Source of the DNA: Condylostoma magnum | Taxonomy: Eukaryota > Ciliophora > Heterotrichea > Heterotrichida > Condylostomatidae | Assembly (NCBI GenBank): GCA_920105805.1 | Contig: CAKKTI010000227.1 | Location: 1 to 34,362 of the forward strand | Direction: 5' to 3' | Length of the DNA stretch: 34,362 nt | Shown: positions 11,120 through 20,195 of the stretch, one piece after another | Numbering within the stretch: position 1 is the stretch's first letter | Layout of the letters: each line of letters starts with the position of its first letter | The notes under the pieces: model-generated | What the model was told of the DNA's origin: nothing | The model's input: only the letters and a program-made list of their open reading frames with translations | Databases searched by the model: none | Made by a program: the position numbers and the translations under genes

Positions 11120-12004
11120 ATGTCAATTCTGCAAAACGATTATCTCTACATAGAATTTCACTCAAAGGGTGCAGCAATAGTTCGTTTAACCTACAAACCT
11201 TTAAACAGAGAAATCTTACGTTAATGTGATGATATAACATAGCCCCATCACTATACTAATAATATAGTTGGCCCAATAGCTAATAGAATAAGCCAAGGGA
11301 AGATTTAAATTAAAGACTAAACATTCCAATTAGATTAAAATGAGGACAATAAAACATTACATGGAGGAACACTGGGTACATCTGAACTTGAATGAACTTT
11401 ATAAGAGTAAACTGATTAATGCATAAAATACACTCTTACATTAGAAGATGGCCATATGGGATTTCCAGGGCCTTCCACTTTCCATGCTATTTATACACTA
11501 GTTGATAATACACTATAAATTTAAATAACAGCTCAATCTCCAAGAAATAACGCGTTTAATCTGGCTCCGCATTGCTACTTTAATCTTAATAATGAGGGTA
11601 ATATCAACTAGCATAGCTTACAGATACTTGCAGATAGTTATTTGCCAGTAGATGATTAATTAATTCCAACTGGTTAAATTGTATCAGTTGAGTAAAATGA
11701 GTTTGATTTTAGAAATCCTAAGTAAATTGGAGATATTTAACTTGATAATAATTTTTGTATTGATAGTAATGGAGAATGTGAAATTGCACGTTTGATTGGG
11801 AAAGATTTGTAAGTTAGAATTGACAGTGATTAATAGGGAGTTTAGATTTATACAGGAGATCATATTTAGAGGTAATTTATAGCAATTGAACCTTAATCGT
11901 GGCCAGATGCACTTAATCATTCCAATTTTCCTAGTTTGATTATAGAGGCTAATCAAATCTATGAGTCAAATACGAGAATAGCTGTCTTGCCGTTGAGTAT
12001 TTAG
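11120..12004 (+). CDS. Aldose 1-epimerase (galactose mutarotase) family protein, 294 aa
   Basis: Family blocks in order: NIVGPIANRIS; KTLHGGTLG with substrate-binding H81; GHMGFPG; NLAPHCYFNL with H151, the usual general acid; DIQLDNNFCID; IYTGDH; and IEPQSWPDALNHSNFPS. The reaction of the family is alpha/beta interconversion of hexoses. The segment that normally carries the catalytic base (PGExY) reads ANQIY, with Gln279 encoded by ordinary CAA where Glu is expected. The protein may therefore be a poor mutarotase, a different epimerase, or a sugar-binding pseudoenzyme. TGA at codon 92 is Trp. The stop is taken as TAG 12002-12004; another in-frame TAG lies at 12020. Its 3' end faces the STPGR gene, leaving about 190 nt of AT-rich DNA with no gene. 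Confidence 0.88.
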
Positions 12005-12193
12005 TTAATTGAATTTATTTAGAGTAATAAAACACTCAATATATTTCTAGAAAATCAATGTAGAATTGTTTATCTCACTATAAATCCTCATAGCACACAA
12101 TTTATAAATTTGCCAATTAAAACTATTATGTACCTATATAAATAATTACTAATTAATTTGATCAAAACTAATATACTGTCTTAATTGTGCTGG

Positions 12194-13459
12194 TTAAGGT
12201 ATTAAATATTTTGGTGGACTTACTACATAATCAGGAATTTAATACGATCCAGGGCCAGGCTCATCTGTTTCTTAATCTTCCTTCTTTAGAATATGTCCAA
12301 TTGACCAATGGGGCCCTTATTTTTTACTGAACACAGTACTAAAATGACCAGGCCCAGGAGTAAATCTAGCATCTGACTTCTATATCTAAGAGCGCTTGCT
12401 AGTGCCTATTTTATGAGATATTGTTCTATAAGTTTTAGCACTGTCATATGCTCCAGGTCCTGGATTATCCATTACACTTTTAGGAGGGTCTAACCTTCCA
12501 TGAAGCTAGCACGTTTTTTAACTACCTATCGTACTTTTAATCGAGTACTGTCCAGGGCCTGGGCTTTGATTCTATGATATAAGAGAAGACCTATTTCCTC
12601 TGCCAAAGGAAACACTCTTTTAGGGTTTTGTGTACTGTGTTGATACCTCATACTCAAATGGCCCTGGACTACTATTTAGATTAACAAAACTACTTCTTTT
12701 ACCATTCCCTACCTTAAATGAAGGGGAGCTAGGACTAAATTACACATTATAACTCGCAGGCTCTGGCATTTATTACTTAATAGAAGGCTACGATCATCTA
12801 GCCGTTAAAGATTTCCCAATCTTTTTATTAATTCCTTAAGTGAAATCAGGTATATTGTACTGACCAGGGCCAGGCTAGTTCATTATATCCTTACATTTTA
12901 TACTGCTAACTGGGGAGATTTTAGATATTAAGTTAGAGTCTTCCTTTATTACATTATACTACCCCGGCCCAGGTGAAAAACTTTTATTAGCCAGATCGGA
13001 TCTTTAAGAAGTACCAAATTAAGTAGATCTACCCTAAAACGGAGATTTCACATTATACGCCCCTGGCCCTAAGTTAAACTAAGACTTACTATTCTACAAA
13101 TTATAAGTTTTATTCCCAAAGCTGAAAACGTTCGTCATTCTTAATTAATTAGGATTATAGGCCCCTGGGCCAGGATTATCTTATTTAATAGGAGTAGTTA
13201 TATTAGCTATCGAAGTTTTCCTGGGATTTTACTTCCTTTTAGTCTTTATAAACCCTGGTTTTATATTATAGGCCCCAGGACCAGGATAATCCTCCTGTAT
13301 GTATAATTCACTACGAATCCCTGTCCCAAAATCATGAGCTTGCATTGAATCCGGGGAAACTTCATAAGCACCTGGAGAAGGAGTGTCTAGATTTGATGTT
13401 TTAGGCTCGGCTGCAGTCTTTTTGCCAAAACTCCATGCTGGGGAGTGCGAGTATTTCAT
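12194..13459 (-). CDS. STPGR/SHIPPO-repeat protein (ODF3/CIMAP-like), about 421 aa
   Basis: From ATG 13459 the frame holds about 12 sperm-tail PG-rich repeats spaced roughly every 30-35 residues. Examples are SPGAYEV, YPGPGAYNI, NPGPGAYN, LGPGAYNV, SPGPGQYN, NPGPGAYD, TPGPGHFS and EPGPGSYQI; two are degenerate (MPEPASYN, SPGPFEYE). Such proteins line the lumen of ciliary doublet microtubules or associate with axonemal and cortical microtubules, fitting a ciliated cell. The N-terminal block SPAWSFGKK is also typical (shippo-type 'WSFG'). Many Gln are TAA/TAG, including in PGPGQYN. The end is uncertain: TAA 12194-12196 follows the last repeat by 14 codons, and another TAG-TAA pair lies 14 codons further on. 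The 5' leader on the coding strand is pyrimidine-rich. Confidence 0.9.
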
Positions 13460-13495
13460 ATTAATTATGCTAGGAAAGGATTTTGATATAGAGAG

Positions 13496-13813
13496 ATGAG
13501 GAGTTGAAGGGAAATTTCAAAACGTTAAGGCTTATCAGAAAGAAATAAATGTTAACAAGCTAAAATAGTCAAAGTTTCCGTTTTATTACAGAGATGAAAG
13601 GTTTTAGACGATTGCTTAAAAGTGCAGATAACTGTATCCGAAGATGAAGGTTAAGAGTAGGAAGAAAAGGTGTAGGACGGCTATAAAGTAGCGTAGTAGG
13701 CATAAGTTAATAGATTCTATTACTTTTGTGTCATAGAAAAGGGATTATCATTAGAAGTTGATTTTTGCCTTACCAGAACATATAAAGAATTTAATTGTAG
13801 ATATATAGATTAA
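13496..13813 (+). CDS. Possible small protein, 105 aa, unrecognised
   Basis: An open frame begins MRSWREISKRQGLSERN, 36 nt from the divergent STPGR start. It has a G/A bias at first codon positions and includes KIVKVSVLLQRWKVLDD and FYYFCVIEKGLSLEVDFCL. It ends in a cluster TAA-CTT-TAG-TGA at 13811-13822, the sort of multiple stop expected of a real gene end. However, all three frames are open here, a second frame (ATG 13467) also gives a long peptide, and the opposite strand is the pyrimidine-rich leader of the STPGR gene. The EFN-type ending TYKEFNCRYID is faintly reminiscent of a PX domain, but this is not enough for an assignment. Confidence 0.28.
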
Positions 13814-14694
13814 CTTTAGTGAAAGTAAGGGCTTTGTTATTGTATTAATTTCTTAATATTAAGACTAATTTTCTCGTTTTAACATACAAATTAGGATTGT
13901 GTATTAGATTCTAGAGAAATCATTGGTAACTATTTTGGTATTGAGAGTTGATTTTGTATTACGAAATGAAAAGTTTAGATCATCTTGAGTTAATGATTTT
14001 AAATAGCATCATCCTTTTGTATATTTTTATGATAATTAACTGGGGAAAATGAATAATACCTTAAATAGGTTATAAGCAATTTCTATCCATAACACTTATA
14101 GGAAATTTAAAGCATAACTAAAATTGAAATAATAAAGTACTAAAACATTAATAGCTCTCTTTATTTACATTCGAGCATTTAGACTAATAAATAAAGCATC
14201 AGTGATTTGATTAACACTGGAATAAAATTGTCCAAATTCTAAATGGATTGGCGCATCTGTGTCTAAATTCAGATTATTTATTTATTTAATTTAAAAAATG
14301 ACTGTGATAGCTTTTTTATAAATAGTTGAATCTTCTCCTTTAAAATCGTTGACAAAAGTTAATAATAAAAGCAATCGATAACTCTAAACTATAATGAAAT
14401 TTATCAAAGATTTTAACAGTAAATAATCGATAGATAAAAGATATAGATAAATAAAAAATCTACTAAGCTGTCCAAACTTATGATAAATTCAATTTAGAAC
14501 AGGAAAAAGAATAAAAATTTAAAAAATAAGACCAGCTACTCAAACATTAATTAATAACTCCAAATCTTGATAATTTAACCTTCTATCATAATTCTGACAA
14601 AAAAATGGCCATTTTGCTTAATACCAAATAAAAATAACCTTGATATTCCACTCCCTAAAACCTAACAAAAAATATCAATACCATCCTAACCTAA
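13814..14694. other. AT-rich intergenic region
   Basis: About 880 nt, roughly three quarters A+T beyond 14,000, between the doubtful small ORF and the 3' end of the minus-strand gene at 14695. I found no protein motif in any frame, no tRNA-like structure and no repeat array. A short stretch at 13930-13975 resembles 13744-13800 (TTGA/AGAGTTGATTTTG...) and may be a diverged local duplication. Confidence 0.5.
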
Positions 14695-15366
14695 CTAATG
14701 AAAGAACGAAACTCTCCTTGGATTTTCCTCATCAAACTCCTTATCAACCTCTTCCTAAGTCTTAACATAAGAACTGGACCCAGGAGAACCCCTTAATTCC
14801 CTCATAGCCTCATCGAACACATCTTGCAAGTCAGCTAAATCAAGATCCTGATAATCCTTCAACCCTAGTTCTTCCCTTTTGCTCTTAACAACCTCATTAA
14901 TCTTTTCAACGAAGTTAATAGCCTCAGCCTCCTCTTCCTCAGTCTTCTTCGCATGGTGCTCATGCGAGAACTTGTTAAACATCTCGTATATATCGTTCTG
15001 CAGAGGATGCTGATTGTATGTCATGAGCTCCCAGTGACGTTCGGCTTTGTGGACTAGCATATCAGGCCCGCCGTAACGTTCAGTCCACATTTCCTTTGGA
15101 ACTGAGATGTACATTGAGCGCAGAGCAAGAGTAAAGGCGTTCTGGAGCAGCTCGTTGCCTTGGAAGTACTGATTTGCTGCTCTTTTTATTACACGGTATT
15201 AGTGAAGGTAGCGGAAGGCAAAGTAAGAAGAGTTTTTATGAGTAATGAAAGCGGTTTGTTGCTTTGGAGTGTCAAGTTCTTTTATAAAGTTGTGGAAATT
15301 ACGGTCGTAGTGGCGGTTGCCCGGCCTGAAATCCCAAAAGCCCTTGTGCCTGATTTTATACACCAT
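14695..15366 (-). CDS. Unrecognised basic/acidic protein, 223 aa
   Basis: The frame from ATG 15366 (MVYKIRHKGFWDFRPGNRHY) runs to TAG 14695-14697. The first half is rich in aromatic and basic residues (NFHNFIKELDTPKQQ, YFAFRYLHQYRVIKRAA, YISVPKEMWTERYGGPDM). The second half is acidic and helical, probably coiled coil (KKTEEEEAEAINFVEKINEV, DYQDLDLADLQDVFDEAM). It has higher GC and well-behaved codon use, so it is surely a gene. I do not recognise the family. The pattern of a basic aromatic N-terminus with a charged helical tail recalls lineage-specific subunits of mitochondrial complexes, but that is only a guess. It is the next gene downstream of the RING-H2 gene on the same strand, about 70-80 nt away. 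Confidence 0.75.
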
Positions 15367-15449
15367 TTATATACTGAAAGGTAGATTGGGAAGAGGGGAG
15401 AGTTATATACAACAGTGTATCAGTGTAATAATTAAAGTTATTTTACTCA

Positions 15450-16579
15450 TCAATTGTTTTCACGGTTCATTAAAGATTGGATGGGATTATCCTTGCATAA
15501 TGGACACTTGGGGACTCCTTGGCTATTTAATAGCCAATCTTCAATGCATTCTGAATGATAAATATGCTTGCAGGGTAGTTTTCTTATAACAGAATCGTTA
15601 TTGAACCTGATTAAACTTACTCATCGAAACAAATACAGCATGTTGCCTCTCCAATTTCAAGCATTTGGGATTAGTAGCTTTGTCTTGGCATTAAGCTGTC
15701 AATTTACTCGTCGGTAAGGAAAATAGTAGAAGCATCCTGTGGAATCTAGCTATAGTCCTAACCTCTGCTGAATCCACTGGGATATATAATTCTTACCTCA
15801 TCTGATACAACTCTTAACTACCTTATTCTTATTCTTTTCAGTATTCTGTAGCAAATTACGCAAAAACATATAGAGCATAGGAAAAAAGAAACTAGAAATA
15901 TAATAACTCCTATCATTCTGTCGAAATCATCATCAGCTTCATCAGTGTTTTCCTATTCTGGTAGAATAAAAGGATATCATGTCAAAGCAAGTCCAGAATA
16001 AGTACTGAGTTCTCCTTCTGTGTAGTATCCAACTAAAAAGTAATTACCTCTGATTGTTCTGGAGGACTAGTTAGTTATAAAGCTGTACTAATCAACTGAT
16101 CATTTCGAGTCTAACTGAATAGGGGTAGTGTTAAGGCTATTACTATTACTCATTATTACTATAGTTCCTATATCTTTGTTTTCAAAGTTGACTTCAAAAG
16201 CCATTAGGTTATCATACTCTTACACTTACTAAAGGTCTATTATTCAATGACACAAGCTTTTACCTTTTATGCTTGTAATATCAACCCGTCCTTCAGTACT
16301 TGTCATATATGATTGTGAGGGGCATTGGCTCTGTATTTAAATTACACTGGTTTAAGGACAAGTTTAAGCACTGTCTTGGATTTCACTGCAGTTTTAAGAG
16401 TACTCTCCATCCACTACACATGAAATGCAGTTAGTAGCACATAAAATTGAGCGATTTCGGCAAATTGACCTACTGCATTCTGAGCTGTGTATATTTTACT
16501 ATATTCAGATTTCCTCGAATTGAGAACATGTATAGCATTCTTGACAGGCATTGGACACTAAAATTACTATAAACAGCAT
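15450..16579 (-). CDS. Type I membrane RING-H2 E3 ubiquitin ligase, 371 aa, one 14-nt intron
   Basis: Starts with a signal peptide (MLFIVILVSNA), then a Cys-rich lumenal domain (CQECYTC, CSRSICRNRSILCATNC). A beta-rich segment follows, then one transmembrane helix (about residues 222-247, MIGVIIFLVSFFLCSICFCV), a basic stop-transfer (RILKRIRIR) and a C-terminal RING-H2. The RING reads CCICFDEF, then LPCKHIYHSECIEDWL, then CPLC, i.e. C-x2-C, C-x-H-x2-H-x2-C, C-x2-C. The layout resembles PA-TM-RING ligases that ubiquitylate membrane cargo in the endomembrane system. The RING is interrupted at 15607-15620 by GTAAGTTTAATCAG; removing it gives ...DEFNNDSVIRKLPC in one frame. The exons sum to 1116 nt (372 codons). 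The stop is a tandem TGA-TGA (15450-15452 first); a TAA at 15438 is an alternative. Confidence 0.87.
15607..15620 (-). other. 14-nt spliceosomal intron
   Basis: On the minus strand the 14 bases GTAAGTTTAATCAG start with a consensus 5' splice site and end CAG. Without removal, the two halves of a canonical RING-H2 domain are in different frames. With removal they join exactly (GA|G TTC AAT). No other GT...AG pair in the short gap between the two halves restores the frame. Heterotrich introns known from Stentor and Blepharisma are mostly 15-16 nt, so this would be at or below that limit. Confidence 0.7.
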
Positions 16580-16646
16580 CGTATATTACATTTAAATATT
16601 TGTACATAACTCCCAATTTTTTAGAAGTTAACTAAACTAGAACGTG

Positions 16647-19600
16647 TCACTCTATTAAGGACTCCTGGTTATTCCTCCTTCTCTTCTGCACGTATAAGTA
16701 AATCCAATACATAATCAAGGCAACGATTAAAACAGACCCGAGTAAGTATCCGACAATTGCTGCGATTTTATTTATGAGCAATACATCCTTAATAGACCCA
16801 TAGTACTTATTAGCAGTGTGCTCTGTAAACTCCTCGATTTTATCCAAGTAAAAAATAGGTTGATAGGTGATATATCCAAATTTACTTAAGCTTTGCAGGG
16901 ACAGCTTATTAAATATAGTATCTGGTCTCATTTCAGTAAGAAACATTAACTTTTCGTCTATGTAGAATGTAGCTCCAGAGTAGGGTTCAACATCAGTCAC
17001 AGTGTCGTAGTTGGAAGGTACATCATACTGAGGCGTTGTATAGTTAACTAATTGCCCCAGTACTGGATCCGCCTGATAAAAGTAAGGCTTTGATACAAAA
17101 ACTGGGCCTCCTTGCACTCCAGTCATATTCGCTATTCCAGAGGGGCCAAATTGATAGTAAGAGGCAAATTCAGGATTTTACGTAGCATTATACAAATTAT
17201 CAGCCCTTACTTTAAACCTGTATGTGTCAAATTAGTGCACTTGTGTATCCTTTTCAAACTCAAAGTATAAAAACCTGGCAAGTACATCCAAAAGTACTAA
17301 AATATCTGAATCATGGTGTACATTTGGTTAAAAGTTCCAAGCATCCCCTCCTTTTAAAGGCATTTTCCCATTCCAAGGATTCTTGTTGATGTATTCGATA
17401 ATAGGTCCGTGCGGTCCTTCTCCCATATACGCCTACTGCATTATATTCAGATAATCCACTCCAAAGAACTGAGTATACCACCTCAGCTCACTCATTTTGC
17501 GTTGCCCTGTATTCATAGCATGCTGATACTATGTAGGAACATACTACCACTGATAGATAGTTTAATTTTACCCATACCGAATAGCCGCAGGATCTATTGA
17601 AGGATCTCCTCCAGCCAGGGGATTAGTATGCTTTATTGTATTCAAAAACTCATCCTCACCCGTCCAAAGCCACTCATCAACAGTTCTAGTAATGAAAAGC
17701 CCACCCAATGCAAACTTATCCGCAATGTATCGTAAGTAGTCTACAATCACTTATCCAGAAGCATAATTCAGGTCCTTTTCTACATAAGTCAAGTTTTTCT
17801 CAAACTCACTTATATAGTACAGCTGGTCCTTGCTACCGTTCAGTAAATGGTCAAAATTCAATACAGAACGAGTGTGGTTATAGGACAAGGTGGGCTGCTT
17901 TATCTTTAACGCAAAAGCTCCGAATTCAGGAGCTACCTTGAAGGTTGTGTTGAACGGAACTCCTAGTTGTACAACGGAATCTGAGTTTTTAAGGTTTAAA
18001 TAAGAGAAAGATGAGGGAAGATTCCGTGTAATTGTTGAATTTCCCCATTGTTTTTCAGCAAGTTCCCAAGAAAAACACCTTCCGGAGGTGCCGCTTTGAC
18101 AGTCGTACATTTACATGATTTCTTCGTCGAATTGCTTTAAGTATAACGTAAGGCGGTTGCTTTGGGCTAGTAATTAAGTCATTTCTTAGTCGTTTAATTA
18201 GGAGTATTTCTAGAATTAAAGCCAGCTTGGAGAGTCTTCTCCGTACCAGTAGGCGTTGATCCAGTTGTTTATATTGGAAGTGTCATTAGACCATTTGAGA
18301 TTGTCATAATCACATATTTTGGCCAAATCGTGATTTACTTGTACAATTATATCACTACAAGTTTATTTAAGAACAAACTGAGTTTAAGTGTAAAAGTACT
18401 TAGAGGCAAGCTCAATCGGCAGTATATCAGCTAGTTGCATGTATATACCGTATATTCCCTAAGATGACAAGGTTCCAGCCCCTAACTCACTAGCTATTCC
18501 TCTATTATCCTTATTATACACACTTTAATCCGTTCTATTCTACAATGCAGTATATCTGTTAATTGCATTCACGTAATCCCATAGCACCTCAGCGTGTTCC
18601 TGGGACTGTAAATCAAGTTACTTTTAAATATCACTAAACGTCCCATTCCTTCCATATTCAAAGAATTCCCTCATTTTCCCAATATCCAGCAAGGTAGTTT
18701 CGGAATAAGCAGGGTAGCCATCACTTACATTATAATAGAAAATCTTGGCAAAGTCATCAGGAGTGAATACAACATTAGGGTACCTTCCGCCCTTTTCCTG
18801 TATATAATACGACATTTCAATATATCCAAACGTTGTAGAATTCAAACTAGCGATAGTCGGTGACGGTGGAGTTGAAAACTCCGTTATATTCGCACTGGCC
18901 CATTGCAACCCGGCTAAGTACACAGGGTCACACGGCTTAGTTGGACACTGAAACTCATTAATCAGTCCATCAACTGCTAAATTCATATAGTTTTTCCACA
19001 AGCCTCCGTATATCCCTTATATCTAAGTCTTATTAAGTCCAAAGTAATCTTATATCAAAAACAAGCTTCCCTGCGGGTACTCAGGCTGCTGGAATATATA
19101 ACTACTATCAGAATTCTCAAATAAGGCCTTTATCCAAACAACTAAGGTAGTGTAGTCCTTCCATCCAAACCTCTCATCATTCCACACAGCCTGACTTTAG
19201 TCTTCATTAAGTCCTGACGGGTCAAAAATTTCAGCCTTTGTGAAATCGTAGCCTGTAAGCAAAATCGCCTGGTTTACTACTTGACTATAAGCCTGAGTCA
19301 CCAAATCCCCGTTGAGTCCCAATGCGACGTTATACAGAGCCTGCACAGCCATGTTCTCGGGCTCTGTGTGTTTTATTTAGTACCAGGCATTAAAAGGCCC
19401 TATGTTGACTAGTGTGACGGGGTCTTCTACTGAGGTGCCGTTGTGCCATATGCAGGGCTCCGTCTTTTTCATGTACTGCAGAGGCCAGAAAGACACCCAT
19501 GCGTCGTCAGTACCGTCGTACTTTGTATAGGTTCTATTCATGTAGTTGTCAAATTCCTGGTATATATAGCCGTTCAGCTCCTCCAGCATTGGAGAAGCAC

Positions 19601-19841
19601 CTTGAAGTATGTCTTCAGCGTTTTTTACATTAAAGAAGTGATATTCACGCAATACAACATCTTTCAGGTCTCCAGGCAGCATTGCCCACTCTTTATGATT
19701 TGATTCTTTCATTAGAAGACTGTCGTGTATTTAGTCTTTCATTACATTGATGAGGATGATGGGGAGAACTGAAGCTATTAAAAACCAGATAATTATGCAA
19801 AGGAAAAGAGTCACAGATATTATAATTGGCTTCTTCTGCAT
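16647..19841 (-). CDS. CD36/LIMP-2/SR-B family membrane protein, 1064 aa
   Basis: A single frame from ATG 19841. The N-terminal TM helix (IIISVTLFLCIIIWFLIASV) and the C-terminal TM helix (IAAIVGYLLGSVLIVALIMY) followed by VQKRRRNN give the CD36 hairpin topology with a large lumenal or extracellular loop. Family blocks at the start are VLREYHFFNVKNAEDILQG and FWPLQYM...; at the end RTVDEWLWTGEDEFL, FGPSGIANMTGVQGGPVFVS and KPYFYQADPVL. Many Asn-x-Ser/Thr sites are present. CD36-family proteins move lipids or bind ligands at membranes, and LIMP-2 also carries a lysosomal hydrolase. At over 1,000 aa this one is about twice the usual 470-500. The extra roughly 500 residues lie between the N- and C-terminal blocks and look lumenal. 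The stop is TGA 16647-16649, with TAG four codons later. Confidence 0.85.
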
Positions 19842-19914
19842 ATTTTTTGCAACTTTTAAAGGAGATTTTCAGGCTACTTGTAGAACAAAAATTGTTTTAA
19901 AAGATCTAATTAAA

Positions 19915-20151
19915 CTAATTCCCAGTTTTACTTAAATTGATAAAATTAACTGCTTCTATTAGCCTCTGATTCAACAAGTTTTGCTTCTGGTAGCAATTCG
20001 CAATACAATCTCTCTCAGGCTATATTAAACTTCGACTGGAAAAGGTCTAAATGCATTCTTTAAAGCAGCTGGATACTAATTTATTATACTGCTTCATTTC
20101 CTCATACACCATCATCTTTTGCATCTCCGCCTCACTTAGCCCCAAACTCAT
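19915..20151 (-). CDS. TIM9: Small Tim chaperone, Tim9-like, 78 aa
   Basis: A short frame on the minus strand contains YNKLVSSCFKECIQTFSSRS and then PERDCIANCYQKQNLLNQRL. This is the twin Cys-x3-Cys signature of the intermembrane-space small TIMs (C29/C33 and C49/C53, 15 residues between the pairs). Helices flank both pairs. The YNKL...CF..C start and E..C...C..K pattern are closest to Tim9, which with Tim10 forms the hexamer that shuttles hydrophobic precursors to TIM22 and SAM; other small TIMs are not excluded. Length is typical (75-90 aa). Two TAG codons are Gln (CIQTF, LIQPE). The stop is TAG 19915-19917. It sits 73 nt upstream of the CD36-family start and 44 nt from the divergent protease start. 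Confidence 0.88.
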
Positions 20152-20195
20152 TTTTATTCCCACGAAACTTAGAAAAACAGATAGTTATATTAAAA

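Noticed and set aside
13467-13860. Alternative frame from ATG 13467 giving a longer, very basic peptide
   Set aside because: Its start is 7 nt from the divergent STPGR start and its Lys/Arg-rich content looks like an off-frame reading of the neighbouring frame.
15160-15589. Two overlapping plus-strand open frames here
   Set aside because: They run antisense to the 223-aa protein and the RING-H2 tail, whose codon use and motifs are convincing.
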